In this document: in pieces, positions 8,166-17,461 of the stretch | How positions within the stretch are numbered: the stretch's first letter is position 1 | Layout: each line of letters starts with the position of its first letter | From: Poriferisphaera corsica | GTDB lineage: Bacteria; Planctomycetota; Phycisphaerae; Phycisphaerales; Phycisphaeraceae | NCBI RefSeq assembly: GCF_007747445.1 | Contig: NZ_CP036425.1 | Coordinates: 1,472,175 to 1,536,174 of the forward strand | Direction: 5' to 3' | Length of the DNA stretch: 64,000 nt | The notes under the pieces: model-generated | The model's database searches: none | What the model was told of the DNA's origin: nothing | The model's input: the letters and a program-made list of their open reading frames with translations, nothing else | Program-made: the position numbers and the translations under genes

Positions 8166-9041
8166 TTAGTATCCTTGTTGAGGAATGACGATATCAACCT
8201 CCCGCAGTCGTGAAAGTTCGATACGCGGTTGAATAATCATGCGATTCAATAAGAACGGTTTGTTTGGATCCGGGATAATCTCGATGACCTGACCGACGAT
8301 CGCACCCTTAGCTTCACTCGGCCAATATATGTTTCGTTGATCCGATAGGTGAGCCCAGTCACCAATCTGAACCGGTGCCTCGACTTCAATCGACGCATAA
8401 AACGTTTGGTAATTATCATCAGGATTACGTTCGAGCAGATACTCTTTGCTCAGCCTAGCAGCGTCGCTTTCATTGTGCGAGCTGACAATCACCGGCAATT
8501 GCACCGACTGACTGTTAATCAATCGCACCTCTGCGGTCAACGGCGAAATCTGATGGATCACACCAATCAGGTTCCCCGCATATATAGCCACATTCCCAGC
8601 AGACAAGCCTTGGTTTTGACCTTTGGAAATCGTGATCGACGGATTGATCTTATCGTTTGATGTGGATGTCGTCCTCGCTTTGACCAGCGTAATACCTTCA
8701 GCTCCCTGATTGCTGCTCGGTGCGTTTCGTAAGAGTTGGTTTTCCATCCGTAATTGCTGGTTTTCGATCTCAAGTCTGCGGATGTAAAACGTTGCTTCAG
8801 AGTATTCCGCTTGCAGCTGATCAAAGCTGCTGATATTCGGCACATCCAATTTCTTTTGAGGCCGTACCGACAACGATAGCCCGTGAAAGATCGCGGTGAT
8901 TGGCGTGAGGGCCATCGATAACATGGTCTGCGGGACGTACGTAACCTTCCCCGCAATTGATGGTGGCAGCATGCTACTAACCAGCAATGCCACCGCAACA
9001 AGCACCAACGCTCGTTGTGAGTTGTGTGATTTCAAACTCAT
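8166..9041 (-). CDS. mreC: Rod shape-determining protein MreC
   Basis: A 291-residue protein with one N-terminal membrane span (about residues 10-28), then a coiled-coil (about 70-105, QLQAEYSEATFYIRRLEIEN region). The periplasmic beta-domain of MreC follows, with ITISKGQNQGLSAGN and GVIHQISPLTAEVRLI as family hallmarks. It scaffolds the elongation machinery with MreD, encoded next. Adjacent mreD supports the call. Phycisphaerae planctomycetes retaining mre genes is consistent with the inferred host. Confidence 0.9.
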   Translation of the reverse strand: MSLKSHNSQRALVLVAVALLVSSMLPPSIAGKVTYVPQTMLSMALTPITAIFHGLSLSVRPQKKLDVPNISSFDQLQAEYSEATFYIRRLEIENQQLRMENQLLRNAPSSNQGAEGITLVKARTTSTSNDKINPSITISKGQNQGLSAGNVAIYAGNLIGVIHQISPLTAEVRLINSQSVQLPVIVSSHNESDAARLSKEYLLERNPDDNYQTFYASIEVEAPVQIGDWAHLSDQRNIYWPSEAKGAIVGQVIEIIPDPNKPFLLNRMIIQPRIELSRLREVDIVIPQQGY

Positions 9042-9106
9042 ATCGTCTGGATTATACCGCTTTTAGCTCACCACCAATAGGCCCGGATCAGATAACGGAC
9101 CTTAAT

Positions 9107-9790
9107 TTACTCACCCAAAAATACAATCGGCCCTGCAGCTGCTAACTGCAAGTTAGGTTTCCACTCATTCATGATAAACCTTGGATATCCCAACGCATTG
9201 TTGACCGCAAGATTGACCGAATACAACGCTCTGGAAAAATCATCATCATTCCGAATCGCCACTAACTTCCCGGTCATGACCGTCTCGTTTAAGCGATTGC
9301 TGAATCCTTCAGTTGAATCAGATAGCCGAATATTCGCCTGCCAGATCCCTGCCGACAGCTTGCGACCGCCCACATCATTGTAGATGTACAAGAACCCCGC
9401 GCCCGAATACACGCCCACCGTTCGTTGTCCAAGCTCATTCTGGCCAAACGTCACATAATGCAGTGTCGCGTTTGTTGCCGTCTCGTCGATCGGTGTCTGT
9501 GACGGGATTGGCTTCCAGAACATCCGAATCGTAAGCGCTTCTGTCGGATTTCTAAACGTCCCCTTCACCATCAAAATCGTCAAATTCTCTTTGTCATCAA
9601 TCATATACGCGCTGCGTTCGAACTCAGTCAGCAGAACCCGCTCGCCGCTGATCTCATTCGTCAGCGTGATCTTACCTGATTCGCCACTTAAAACAGGCAA
9701 TGACGGTATCTTTGTGATGCAACCACCAGCCATGAGCATCATGACCGCGCACGCACTAATTATCAGAGCAAAAACAGGATTGATCTTCAC
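9107..9790 (-). CDS. Lipoprotein of unknown function (YcfL-like layout)
   Basis: A 227-residue protein with a signal peptide ending in the lipobox LMAGGC, Cys at about residue 24, so a lipid-anchored envelope protein. The mature part contains FRNPTEALTIRMFW and an all-beta-looking C-terminal half. It resembles in layout short planctomycete/proteobacterial lipoproteins with an immunoglobulin-like fold, but I cannot name the family firmly. The start is GTG at 9790 with GAGGAG 10 bases before it. It begins 3 bases after the stop of the amidohydrolase-like gene, so the two are one operon. Confidence 0.75.
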   Translation of the reverse strand: MKINPVFALIISACAVMMLMAGGCITKIPSLPVLSGESGKITLTNEISGERVLLTEFERSAYMIDDKENLTILMVKGTFRNPTEALTIRMFWKPIPSQTPIDETATNATLHYVTFGQNELGQRTVGVYSGAGFLYIYNDVGGRKLSAGIWQANIRLSDSTEGFSNRLNETVMTGKLVAIRNDDDFSRALYSVNLAVNNALGYPRFIMNEWKPNLQLAAAGPIVFLGE

Positions 9791-9793
9791 GTT

Positions 9794-10858
9794 TTATTTC
9801 TCCTCTGATTCGGCTTCTTCCGTGTCCGACTCAGATTCAATGACGGGCATCTGTTCGACAATCGGCTCATCGTCCGCAAGCTTCAGCGTCTGCGCCTCAC
9901 TTGCCGCGGCTGCGTCCGCTGCCTCCGCATTCTGTTCGTCTGGCGATGGCACAACCACTTCCATGACCTCAACCAATTTCTGTTTTGACGCATCCCCATC
10001 GTTCGCACTCGCAGGCTTTTGCAGCCCCAGCAATCCAAGCGTGTCACGCTCAATAATCGATCGCAAGACCTCTCGCGGCACCGATGGTAACTGCATCCCC
10101 TGGACCAGCGTATTCACCGAGTAAATCGTCATGATCGCTTTTTCAGGCGTGCAATACGGGAACCCCGACCCAAAAATAATCTGTGACGTGACACCCTGCT
10201 GGTGTGCCAACAGCAGCGCGTTATACAACTGCCATGGCCTTCTAATCAGATCTGTCAGATCTGTATACACCGTCGGATGTTTACCAATCAGTGCAATTGC
10301 CTGTTCAATCCATGGATGTCCAAGCGAGTTGATCACAATCTTCAAGTTCGGGAACGTCCGTGCAACCTCATCAAGTAAGTATGGCTGCCCAAACTCCATC
10401 TTCACATCACGTGCAAACATCGCATCAAACTCGATGAACACCGGCACGTTCCGCGCTTCACACGCCTCATACAATTCCATCGCATCCGTATTCGATGGAT
10501 GGAACCCACCAGCCGACGGACTCACCGTCACGCCAGCCAATCCCAAGGCCAATCCACGTTCCAGCGATGCCACCGCATTCCCCGCCGTCGGATCAATCCC
10601 CATAAACCCTAAATACTTCGATGGATTGCGTTTCACGTACTTCGCAACGCACTCATGTGCGATCGAAGCCTTCAGGTATGCCGACTCAAAACCCAAGATG
10701 ACAGCCGTCTCGATTTTCGCCATCGCCGCATCATGCGCATCCGTCGATGCCGCCGGCCTGTCCCACGGGGTCACCTGACGACGCAGCATCTGCTGTGCCA
10801 CCGCCGGGCCAAGTTGTTCCGTAGACTCCCAAATCCGTGTGTTGATGTCGACAATCAT
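9794..10858 (-). CDS. Amidohydrolase-2-fold protein lacking the metal-binding residues
   Basis: A 354-residue protein with the TIM-barrel layout of the amidohydrolase_2 family (GFMGIDPTAGNAVASLERGL, GLAGVTVSPS, IIFGSGFPY…TPEKAI). The ATG at 10858 gives the usual very short N-terminus before strand 1. Every position where the family carries a metal ligand is changed: the N-terminal HxH is INTRI, the next His is replaced in VFIEFDA, the later 'HlGg' reads NSLGH, and the 'GSDxP' Asp is Gly in FGSGFP. It is therefore probably a non-catalytic, scaffold or binding protein. A 65-residue Ala/Glu/Asp-rich tail follows the barrel. It is co-transcribed with the lipoprotein at 9107. Confidence 0.75.
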   Translation of the reverse strand: MIVDINTRIWESTEQLGPAVAQQMLRRQVTPWDRPAASTDAHDAAMAKIETAVILGFESAYLKASIAHECVAKYVKRNPSKYLGFMGIDPTAGNAVASLERGLALGLAGVTVSPSAGGFHPSNTDAMELYEACEARNVPVFIEFDAMFARDVKMEFGQPYLLDEVARTFPNLKIVINSLGHPWIEQAIALIGKHPTVYTDLTDLIRRPWQLYNALLLAHQQGVTSQIIFGSGFPYCTPEKAIMTIYSVNTLVQGMQLPSVPREVLRSIIERDTLGLLGLQKPASANDGDASKQKLVEVMEVVVPSPDEQNAEAADAAAASEAQTLKLADDEPIVEQMPVIESESDTEEAESEEK

Positions 10859-11077
10859 GAAAAACGATTCCGAAAACCTGTGATGATCTCTTCCCCGCAT
10901 TCGGGGGCCTGTAAATGAGCTAACAGACAGGTTGTTATGGTAACGCGCAGCAGACAATGCAGCCAGTACAGATACCGCCCATGTGAAAACTCAATACGTC
11001 CTGATTCCCCCTGTCTGCAGCATATCCACGCATAATCCCCCATCTCAAGCTGCTTACCCCCAGGTGAGGCCAGTTAA

Positions 11078-11455
11078 TTAGCCCGCCTGAGCGTCGTAAT
11101 CCGCAGCCGAAAGCAGCCCGTCAAGCTGTCCAGCATCTGAAACCTTGATCTTCAGCAGCCAGCCCTTGCCGAACGGATCTTCGTTAATCAGTGACGGATT
11201 ATCAATCACTTCCTGATTGACAGCAATCACTTCACCGTCAATGCCGGTATAGATTTCGCTTGTTGCTTTCACAGATTCCACCTCAGCAACGCTGTCTCCC
11301 TTCGACACCGCGCCTTCCTGGACCAGTGCTTCCACATACGTAATGTCCGTCAATTCTTCCACCGCGAATTGACTGATCCCCAGGGTGACCACATCACCCT
11401 CAAGTTTGTGCCATTCGTGTGATTCAAGATATCGGCAATCAGCAGGGCTACTCAT
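11078..11455 (-). CDS. gcvH: Glycine cleavage system H protein
   Basis: A 125-residue lipoyl-carrier protein of the glycine cleavage system; it shuttles the aminomethyl group between the P, T and L proteins. The lipoylation site is Lys63 in EVESVKATSEIY. The flanking GVSQFA-like region (TLGISQFAVEELTDI) and DNPSLINEDPFGKGWL are typical. AGGAG lies 8 bases before the ATG. It stands alone: gcvT, gcvP and lpd are not in the window. No glycine riboswitch was recognised in its 300-base leader. Confidence 0.92.
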   Translation of the reverse strand: MSSPADCRYLESHEWHKLEGDVVTLGISQFAVEELTDITYVEALVQEGAVSKGDSVAEVESVKATSEIYTGIDGEVIAVNQEVIDNPSLINEDPFGKGWLLKIKVSDAGQLDGLLSAADYDAQAG

Positions 11456-11758
11456 ATCCCAGGCTCCTGTTTCGGAAAAAGCATCATAATAAACAACACA
11501 AACACAAAATTACGATAAGCCATCATAGGCTCGTTATTCCCCCCTGACAAAGCAGCTTAAGCATGTTAATTCATGCTTGCTACTCGCATTCTTACTATCA
11601 GGCATTTCATGAAAGCGAGTTGCGTGAAGGCGCTAGAGCAAGTTGCATGATTATTTAGCCCGAGCGCATCTGCAAGTCTCAGCAGCCAACCCGTGTCATG
11701 GCTGCTTTTTTACATAACGACCTATTGGTCAACGTACTAAGTGATTTCGAAAAACGCT
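11456..11758. other. Intergenic region upstream of gcvH
   Basis: About 300 bases between gcvH and the alpha/beta hydrolase, both on the minus strand. It contains GCATGTTAATTCATGC (inverted repeat GCATG/CATGC around 11562-11577), and a terminator-like hairpin facing the plus strand at 11681-11711, described separately. No coding frame is convincing. Confidence 0.5.
11681..11711 (+). terminator. Orphan plus-strand terminator-like hairpin
   Basis: AGCAGCCA (11681-11688) pairs with TGGCTGCT (11699-11706) across a 10-nt loop and runs into TTTTTT. Its T-run is on the plus strand, but both flanking genes are on the minus strand and no plus-strand gene precedes it. It may end an unannotated small RNA starting in 11460-11650, or be fortuitous. 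Confidence 0.5.
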
Positions 11759-12532
11759 CTAAAGCGTCTTCTTCAGATGCTCCAGCACCAATCCGTGTAA
11801 TTGTTCACGATGCTCAACCGATTCAAAACAATGCGACGCACCATCCATCACTGTATGCGACACATCAAGCCCCGCCTCAGTCATGACTTCCAAATACTTA
11901 GCCGAATTGCTGGCCAGTGGGACCGCCTCATCCGCTTCACCAAATATCAATGCCGTAGGCCGCGGATGCATCACACATGCCTTTAAGGAATCCAGCATCT
12001 GAATGTCATCGTAGAATTCCGGATTCATGCGGAACGGCCCAATCTCTTTGACCTCGCCCTCCGCCAATTGTCGACGCATCATATTCTTCACCGTTGTCGG
12101 GGCGATCAGCACCAAACTCTTCACAAAATCCACCTTTTCCATCAGACATGCCGACACTAATCCGCCCAACGAGAATCCCACAACCCCCATGCGATCACGG
12201 TCAACAAACGGCTGCTCCCGTAAATCACGCAATACACACGCCGCATCCGCCAATTCGCCCGACACAGTCGCAAATTCGAACGACCCATCTGATTCGCCAG
12301 AATTGAGAAAATCAAACGTGACCGCCGCAATCCCCTCACTCGCCAGCATCCGAGCCATGTTCACAAACATCAGCCCAGCCTCATATCGATTCCCTGTAAA
12401 ACCATGACACAACATCACTGTCGGGAACGGCCCATCCCCCTCGCTATTCCCCCCGCTACCCCCCTCCGGTAAATACCGCATACCACGTATCAATTGCCCG
12501 CCATGATCCAATTCAAAATAAACCTGTTTCAT
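11759..12532 (-). CDS. Alpha/beta hydrolase, serine esterase/aminopeptidase S33-like
   Basis: A 257-residue alpha/beta-hydrolase. The oxyanion segment is CHGFTGNR, the nucleophile elbow GFSLGG (Ser about residue 120), the acid Asp is in FGEADEAVP, and the catalytic His is in DGASHCFE near the C-terminus. The order and spacing match small bacterial esterases related to feruloyl/cinnamoyl esterases; the natural substrate is not determinable. A Gly/Pro-rich insert (EGGSGGNSEGDG) lies between the first strands. No signal peptide, so cytoplasmic. Confidence 0.85.
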   Translation of the reverse strand: MKQVYFELDHGGQLIRGMRYLPEGGSGGNSEGDGPFPTVMLCHGFTGNRYEAGLMFVNMARMLASEGIAAVTFDFLNSGESDGSFEFATVSGELADAACVLRDLREQPFVDRDRMGVVGFSLGGLVSACLMEKVDFVKSLVLIAPTTVKNMMRRQLAEGEVKEIGPFRMNPEFYDDIQMLDSLKACVMHPRPTALIFGEADEAVPLASNSAKYLEVMTEAGLDVSHTVMDGASHCFESVEHREQLHGLVLEHLKKTL

Positions 12533-12703
12533 GCACGCATTGTGCTTTTGTCGCCCTAAATTGCAACAAAAACCATTTCATTTCGTCATTTCTTTTGAAG
12601 ACACTATTCCTGGCATCCTCATATTCAGCAACCTCACGCAACACGCAAAATTACCCGAGCATCACCCGCCAAATCGCGGTATCGTATGGGCACGGAGTCA
12701 ACC

Positions 12704-14176
12704 ATGAACAGCAGATCATTTACACATACAGTCTTACTCGTTTGCACATCCCTCATCGCATTCAACCCGCACGTAATCGCACAACCCGCCGCCCCCGGCT
12801 CAGGTGCATCCCAACAACAAAATCCTCAAGCCACACACAGCCAACTCCAGCAACGCGTCGAAGAAGCCTACAAAAACATCAATCAGTATCAGGCCACCCT
12901 CCAATACCACTTCGAATCACAATCCGGCCGGTGGAAACGTGATGAACGAGGCGAGTTCTACTTCGCCTTTGATCGATCCACAGGCCGCCTCAAAATCGAC
13001 CATCCCGGTGTCTACGTCGTCATCAAAGATGGCACGCTCTACGTTCGCTCCGACGACTTCATGGGCCGTTACCTCGAAACACAGGCCCCCGACCCACTCA
13101 CCTACGCCACACTCCTCGAAGCCACCACCATCAAAGGCGAACCCCTCCTCTCCAACCCCATGCTCCTCGCTCTCGGCTTCCTCATCGGCGAACAACCCAT
13201 CACCGAACTCACCGAATGGACCGAAAATGCTGCCGAATTCCTCCCCCCCGAGGCCGGCGACACACATCCACGTCTCCGCATCGACCTCTACGCCGCAAGC
13301 ACCATCATGAAAATCGACCCCTCAACCTTCCTCATCGACTCTGCCACCGATGAAACCGACATGAGCATGATGACCGGCAACGCAAACACCTCAGACTTCC
13401 AACGCAAGCACTACAAATACATCATCGAAAAACAAAACGAACCGCTCGAGGATCACCTCTTCGATTTCGATACCCAAGGTGGCAAATCATTTAGCTCCTT
13501 CGACACACTCGTCTCCGACATCTTCGGCTCCCCCGGCGGCGCCCCAACTGCCGGTACCTCCGGTACCCCCGGCTCAGCAGGTTCAGCCTCGCAACCACAA
13601 TCCCCACTCATCGGCACAGCACCCTCCGACTTCACCCTCAAAAACCTCGATGACAAAGACAACGCACTTGCAGACCTGCTTGAGAAAAACAAAGTTGTCA
13701 TCCTCGATTTCTGGGCCACATGGTGTCCGCCTTGTCGCATGGCTCTCCCCGAGATGGAAAAACTCCAGAAATGGGCCGATAGCACCGATCTCTCACTCCA
13801 GATCTACGCCGTCAATGCCGGCGAAGACCCATACACCGTCAAAGATTTCTGGGAGCAGAACAACATGACCCTCCCCGTCCTCCTCGACGCCGACGGCTCT
13901 GTCATGGACAAATACGGCATCAACTCCATCCCTCAAACCTTCATCATCATCGACGGCAAAATCGAGCACATCCACGCCGGTTACGTTGAAAACATGAGCA
14001 AAGAGCTTCAAAACAAGATCGAATCCCTCCTCGCCCCGAAACCTGAGCCGGAAGCCGTCACACCCGACGCCGCTGATACAACTCAGTCAGATGCAAACCC
14101 AAACAGCTCCCCCGCCTCTTCAGAGCCGCAAGCCAAGCCTAAGAAGCCTAAACGCGCTCCCGCCGCACCGCTTTAA
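12704..14176 (+). CDS. Secreted two-domain protein: LolA/DUF2092-like domain plus thioredoxin (TlpA-like)
   Basis: A 490-residue exported protein. A signal peptide ends around AQPAAPG. Residues about 45-250 form a domain like the lipoprotein-carrier/DUF2092 fold (YKNINQYQATLQYHF, FYFAFDRSTGRLKIDHPG). Residues about 300-455 form a redoxin/TlpA-type thioredoxin domain with active site WCPPC (Trp340, Cys341, Cys344) and cis-Pro in SIPQTF. A Pro/Lys/Ser-rich tail ends the protein. Probable role: extracytoplasmic thiol reduction. ATG 12704 has GGAG 7 bases upstream, better than the ATG at 12686. It ends before a clear terminator. Confidence 0.82.
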   Translation: MNSRSFTHTVLLVCTSLIAFNPHVIAQPAAPGSGASQQQNPQATHSQLQQRVEEAYKNINQYQATLQYHFESQSGRWKRDERGEFYFAFDRSTGRLKIDHPGVYVVIKDGTLYVRSDDFMGRYLETQAPDPLTYATLLEATTIKGEPLLSNPMLLALGFLIGEQPITELTEWTENAAEFLPPEAGDTHPRLRIDLYAASTIMKIDPSTFLIDSATDETDMSMMTGNANTSDFQRKHYKYIIEKQNEPLEDHLFDFDTQGGKSFSSFDTLVSDIFGSPGGAPTAGTSGTPGSAGSASQPQSPLIGTAPSDFTLKNLDDKDNALADLLEKNKVVILDFWATWCPPCRMALPEMEKLQKWADSTDLSLQIYAVNAGEDPYTVKDFWEQNNMTLPVLLDADGSVMDKYGINSIPQTFIIIDGKIEHIHAGYVENMSKELQNKIESLLAPKPEPEAVTPDAADTTQSDANPNSSPASSEPQAKPKKPKRAPAAPL

Positions 14177-14212
14177 TCGCATCCCCACCAAGATTCCGAC
14201 TGTTTACCACCC

Positions 14213-14240
14213 AAGACACGCATCATCGCGTGTCTTTTTA
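14213..14240 (+). terminator. Intrinsic terminator of the thioredoxin-domain gene
   Basis: AAGACACGC (14213-14221) and GCGTGTCTT (14228-14236) are a perfect 9-bp stem with a 6-nt loop, followed by TTTT. Confidence 0.88.
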
Positions 14241-14649
14241 TACCGCCTCAATTTAATGTCCAATGAACGACATTCTGCCACGATCGAGATCACAACTGAA
14301 TTTATAGCAATTGTTTACACACAATAGTCCCGTCCGTGATCAAACGTCTTTCCCAGTATTGCAACATTTCTCAATGAACCAAGACACAAATTTTCTTTAC
14401 GATAATTTAACAAATTGGTAAACTGTTTTAACAGTGTCGATTTGGCAAACCAACCGCTTCTCGCAAGCGTACTACAGCTACTTCGACACGCGAGCATACC
14501 GCTCGCCTCAGCTATCGGGGTGAGGCCGACTTACCATCGACCTCAACTTCAGCATCGGCCTTCGCGTTCCCGCGCAAAGCACACCAACCGTCAGTAGGTT
14601 TGCTTCGAGGCCGTGCAATTCTTTGATCCTGAATTTGACTGGGTGAACT
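14241..14649. other. Leader region of the pullulanase gene with a candidate operator
   Basis: About 400 bases without a credible gene. ACTGTT-TT-AACAGT at 14422-14435 is a 6-bp inverted repeat in an AT-rich stretch and is a candidate regulator site for the pullulanase promoter. CCTCA…TGAGG near 14506-14525 can form a weak hairpin. No structured RNA family recognised. Confidence 0.4.
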
Positions 14650-17220
14650 ATGACACAGCCGAATAAGCTGACTTCCGTCCTTCTCCTCCTCCTCACAACC
14701 CTACTTTTACCGGCCACAACCTCAGCAGCACCAAAGCTCAACGCCTCAGCACCCGATATGAATAAGGTGCGATCACTCGCACTCAAGCCAACAAATGGCA
14801 CAACTTTTGTTCTACACTATTACCGTCCTGACGGTAAGTACGACGGCTGGAACATCTGGACTTGGGCTGACGGACAAGAAGGCCGTTCCGTGAAATTTAC
14901 CGGCAGAGACGCTTTCGGCGCCTACGCCACCGTCAAATACCCCGTACGGCTTAACAAAGCCAACTTCATTATCCGTTACAAGGAATGGGAGCGTAAAGAC
15001 GTGGATCGTGATCGTTCAACCACCGTTAACGCCGACGGCATCGCCGAAGCATGGGCTGTCTCCGAAGACCCAAACGTCTATCAAAACCCCGCTGACATCG
15101 ACTTCTCACTCAGAGTCAATGCAGCCTTCCTCGATAAGGCCGACAACGTCCTTGTCACCCTCTCGCAGCCCGTTGACAAACGCGCCCTCAAAGCCTCGGA
15201 TGTCAACCTCTCCGTCAATGGCACACGCCTCCCCATCCGCGCAATCCAAGCGCCAAACGCTCAAGGAAACTCACACAAAACCTTCACACTCGTCACTGCT
15301 CGCAAAATCTCAGCCGACGAACTCGCAACCCCAATCTCCCTCACACTCCCCGGCCAGAACCCCGTCACCGTCTACGTCCGTGACGCGCTCGACAGCAAAG
15401 ACCTCTTCCCAGCTGACGCAAAGCTTGGCTCTTACGTCACCGAAAGCAAAACAACCTTCCGCACATGGTCACCCGTTGCCTCTTCCGTCGATCTTCTACT
15501 CTTCGATTCCGAAGACGCAGCAACCCCCAATAAATCCATCTCCATGACCAAAGCCGACTCAGGCCTCTGGGAAACCACACTCCCCAGCGATCTTCACGGC
15601 CTCTTCTACCAATACTCCTTCACCTCCTATGGCAAGACACGCACCGTCGCAGACATCAACTGCTTCGCCGCAGCCCATGACTCATCCAAATCAATGGTCG
15701 TCAATCTCAGCAACACCAACCCAGAAGGTTTCGCTGAACACACACCGCCAGCCTCAAAATCGCAAACAGACGAGATCGTCTACGAAGTTCACGTCCGTGA
15801 CTTCTCAATCCAAGACCAAAATGTTCCCGCTGAAAATCGCGGTAAATACTCCGGCCTCGCCATCGTCAACCCTTCCACTGGTGAAGAAGTCTCCACCTCA
15901 ATCTCACACCTCAAAGAGCTCGGCGTCACCGCCGTCCACCTCCTCCCAATCCAGGACTACTCCGCTTCACTCACCGAATACAACTGGGGCTACTGGACCG
16001 CACTCTTCAACGTCCCCGAAGCTCAATACTCATCAACCCCACATCAACCCGCTGAGACAATCAAAGAACTCAAGAAAACCATTCAAACCCTCCACGAAAA
16101 CGGCATCCGCGTCATTCTCGACGTCGTCTACAACCACACCTCCACATCCTACGAATACTCACCCTTCGACCAAGCCGTCCCCTACTACTACTTCCGCACC
16201 GGCGCCGACGGCACACTCGCCAACGAATCAGGCTGCGGCAACGCATTCGCCGACGAACGGCTCATGGCCCGTAAGTACATGATCGACTCACTCAAATACT
16301 GGGTCACCGAATACAAAGTCGACGGCTTCCGCTTCGACCTCCTCGGCATGCACTACCCCATCACCGTCAAAACCGCTGCTCAAGAACTCCGCAAACTCCG
16401 TTCAGACCTCACCATCTACGGTGAACCCTGGACCGGCGGCGGCCCAACACACTTCGGTAAAGGTGTCCAACGCGGCACAACCGTCGGTGTCTTCAACGAC
16501 CACATCCGTAACGCCATCCGTGGCGATCTCGACGGCACATCCACAGGCTTCGCCACCGGCTCAGGCGGCGACATCGAATCCGTCAAACGCGGCATCATGG
16601 GCGCTATCGACGACTTCGCCTCAGCGCCAACCGAAACCGTCTCCTACATCTCCGCTCACGATAACCGCACCTTCTGGGATAAGCTCGAATACACATACGC
16701 AGGTATGGACGACAACACCAAGCGTTCTATCCAGAAGTTAGCCCACGGCATCGTCCTCACCTCACAAGGCATGGCCTTCCTCCACGGCGGCTCTGACTTC
16801 GCACGAACAAAATTCGGCAACCACAACTCATACAACGCCGGCGACGACATCAACAAATTCGACTGGGACCGTAAAGCCGAATACATCGACGTATTCAACT
16901 ATTTCAAAGGCCTCATCGCTCTCCGCAAAGCTCACCCAGCCTTCCGCATGACCACCGCGTCAAACGTGAAACGCAACATCAGCTTCCTCTCAGCACCCAA
17001 CGGCGTCATCGCATACACAATCGATGCAAAACGTGTCGGTGACGACTGGAACCGAATCCTCGTAATCTTCAATGGCGAGCCTTCCGCTCAAACCATCGAA
17101 CTCCCATCCGGCCACTGGAACATCGTCGTCGACGATCAAAACGCAGGCACCTCACCGCTCCGCAAGGCCAACAACCGCGTCACGCTCCCACAATACTCCA
17201 TGATCGTTGCCTACAAATAA
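14650..17220 (+). CDS. pulA: Secreted type I pullulanase (GH13 with N-terminal CBM41-like domain)
   Basis: An 856-residue enzyme that hydrolyses alpha-1,6 branches of pullulan, glycogen or starch. The signal peptide ends at TTSAAP. A CBM41-like module follows (LHYYRPDGKYDGWNIWTW, about residues 54-71). Next come a linker module, a CBM48-like N-domain (FRTWSPVASSVDLLLF), and the GH13 barrel. Pullulanase signature YNWGYW starts at residue 444. The catalytic triad is Asp563 (GFRFDLLG), Glu592 (IYGEPWTGG) and Asp671 (SAHDNRTFWD). Length agrees with cell-associated type I pullulanases. It is probably regulated from the 400-base leader. Its C-rich codon choice matches the flanking 9-19 kb block. 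Confidence 0.92.
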   Translation: MTQPNKLTSVLLLLLTTLLLPATTSAAPKLNASAPDMNKVRSLALKPTNGTTFVLHYYRPDGKYDGWNIWTWADGQEGRSVKFTGRDAFGAYATVKYPVRLNKANFIIRYKEWERKDVDRDRSTTVNADGIAEAWAVSEDPNVYQNPADIDFSLRVNAAFLDKADNVLVTLSQPVDKRALKASDVNLSVNGTRLPIRAIQAPNAQGNSHKTFTLVTARKISADELATPISLTLPGQNPVTVYVRDALDSKDLFPADAKLGSYVTESKTTFRTWSPVASSVDLLLFDSEDAATPNKSISMTKADSGLWETTLPSDLHGLFYQYSFTSYGKTRTVADINCFAAAHDSSKSMVVNLSNTNPEGFAEHTPPASKSQTDEIVYEVHVRDFSIQDQNVPAENRGKYSGLAIVNPSTGEEVSTSISHLKELGVTAVHLLPIQDYSASLTEYNWGYWTALFNVPEAQYSSTPHQPAETIKELKKTIQTLHENGIRVILDVVYNHTSTSYEYSPFDQAVPYYYFRTGADGTLANESGCGNAFADERLMARKYMIDSLKYWVTEYKVDGFRFDLLGMHYPITVKTAAQELRKLRSDLTIYGEPWTGGGPTHFGKGVQRGTTVGVFNDHIRNAIRGDLDGTSTGFATGSGGDIESVKRGIMGAIDDFASAPTETVSYISAHDNRTFWDKLEYTYAGMDDNTKRSIQKLAHGIVLTSQGMAFLHGGSDFARTKFGNHNSYNAGDDINKFDWDRKAEYIDVFNYFKGLIALRKAHPAFRMTTASNVKRNISFLSAPNGVIAYTIDAKRVGDDWNRILVIFNGEPSAQTIELPSGHWNIVVDDQNAGTSPLRKANNRVTLPQYSMIVAYK

Positions 17221-17257
17221 GCATACTCATACAGATCACAACTCACATAAAAACCAA

Positions 17258-17296
17258 AAAACAGACGCGGCCTTACGCTGCGTCTGTTTTCTTTTT
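17258..17296 (+). terminator. Intrinsic terminator of the pullulanase gene
   Basis: AAAACAGACGC (17258-17268) pairs perfectly with GCGTCTGTTTT (17280-17290), 11 bp with an 11-nt loop, followed by CTTTTT. Confidence 0.88.
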
Positions 17297-17307
17297 ACAA
17301 CCATATC

Positions 17308-17388
17308 TTCAAGCCCACACGCCCCGCGTGTGGCGCGCCTCGCACCTTCCCCTCCCATGCCTTCAAGCCTGCCACCGCTGGTGGCAGG
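17308..17388. repeat. Two tandem REP-like hairpins with a shared CTTCAAGCC lead
   Basis: CTTCAAGCC occurs at about 17308-17316 and 17361-17369, each time running into a GC-rich short-loop palindrome. These are CCACACGC-CCC-GCGTGTGG (17315-17333) and CTGCCACC-GCT-GGTGGCAG (17369-17387). Two 8-bp stems with 3-nt loops 54 bases apart and with the same preceding word look like a REP-type pair. There is no coding frame here. Confidence 0.45.
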
Positions 17389-17461
17389 GTGTCTGAAACA
17401 TAAACATGCAACCTATCAAATCGCGATCATCATCCCATCCCGATCAAACTTGCAGTAGCTA

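Noticed and set aside
11456-11680. Glycine riboswitch upstream of gcvH
   Set aside because: The conserved purine-rich core and paired aptamer layout were not found by eye.
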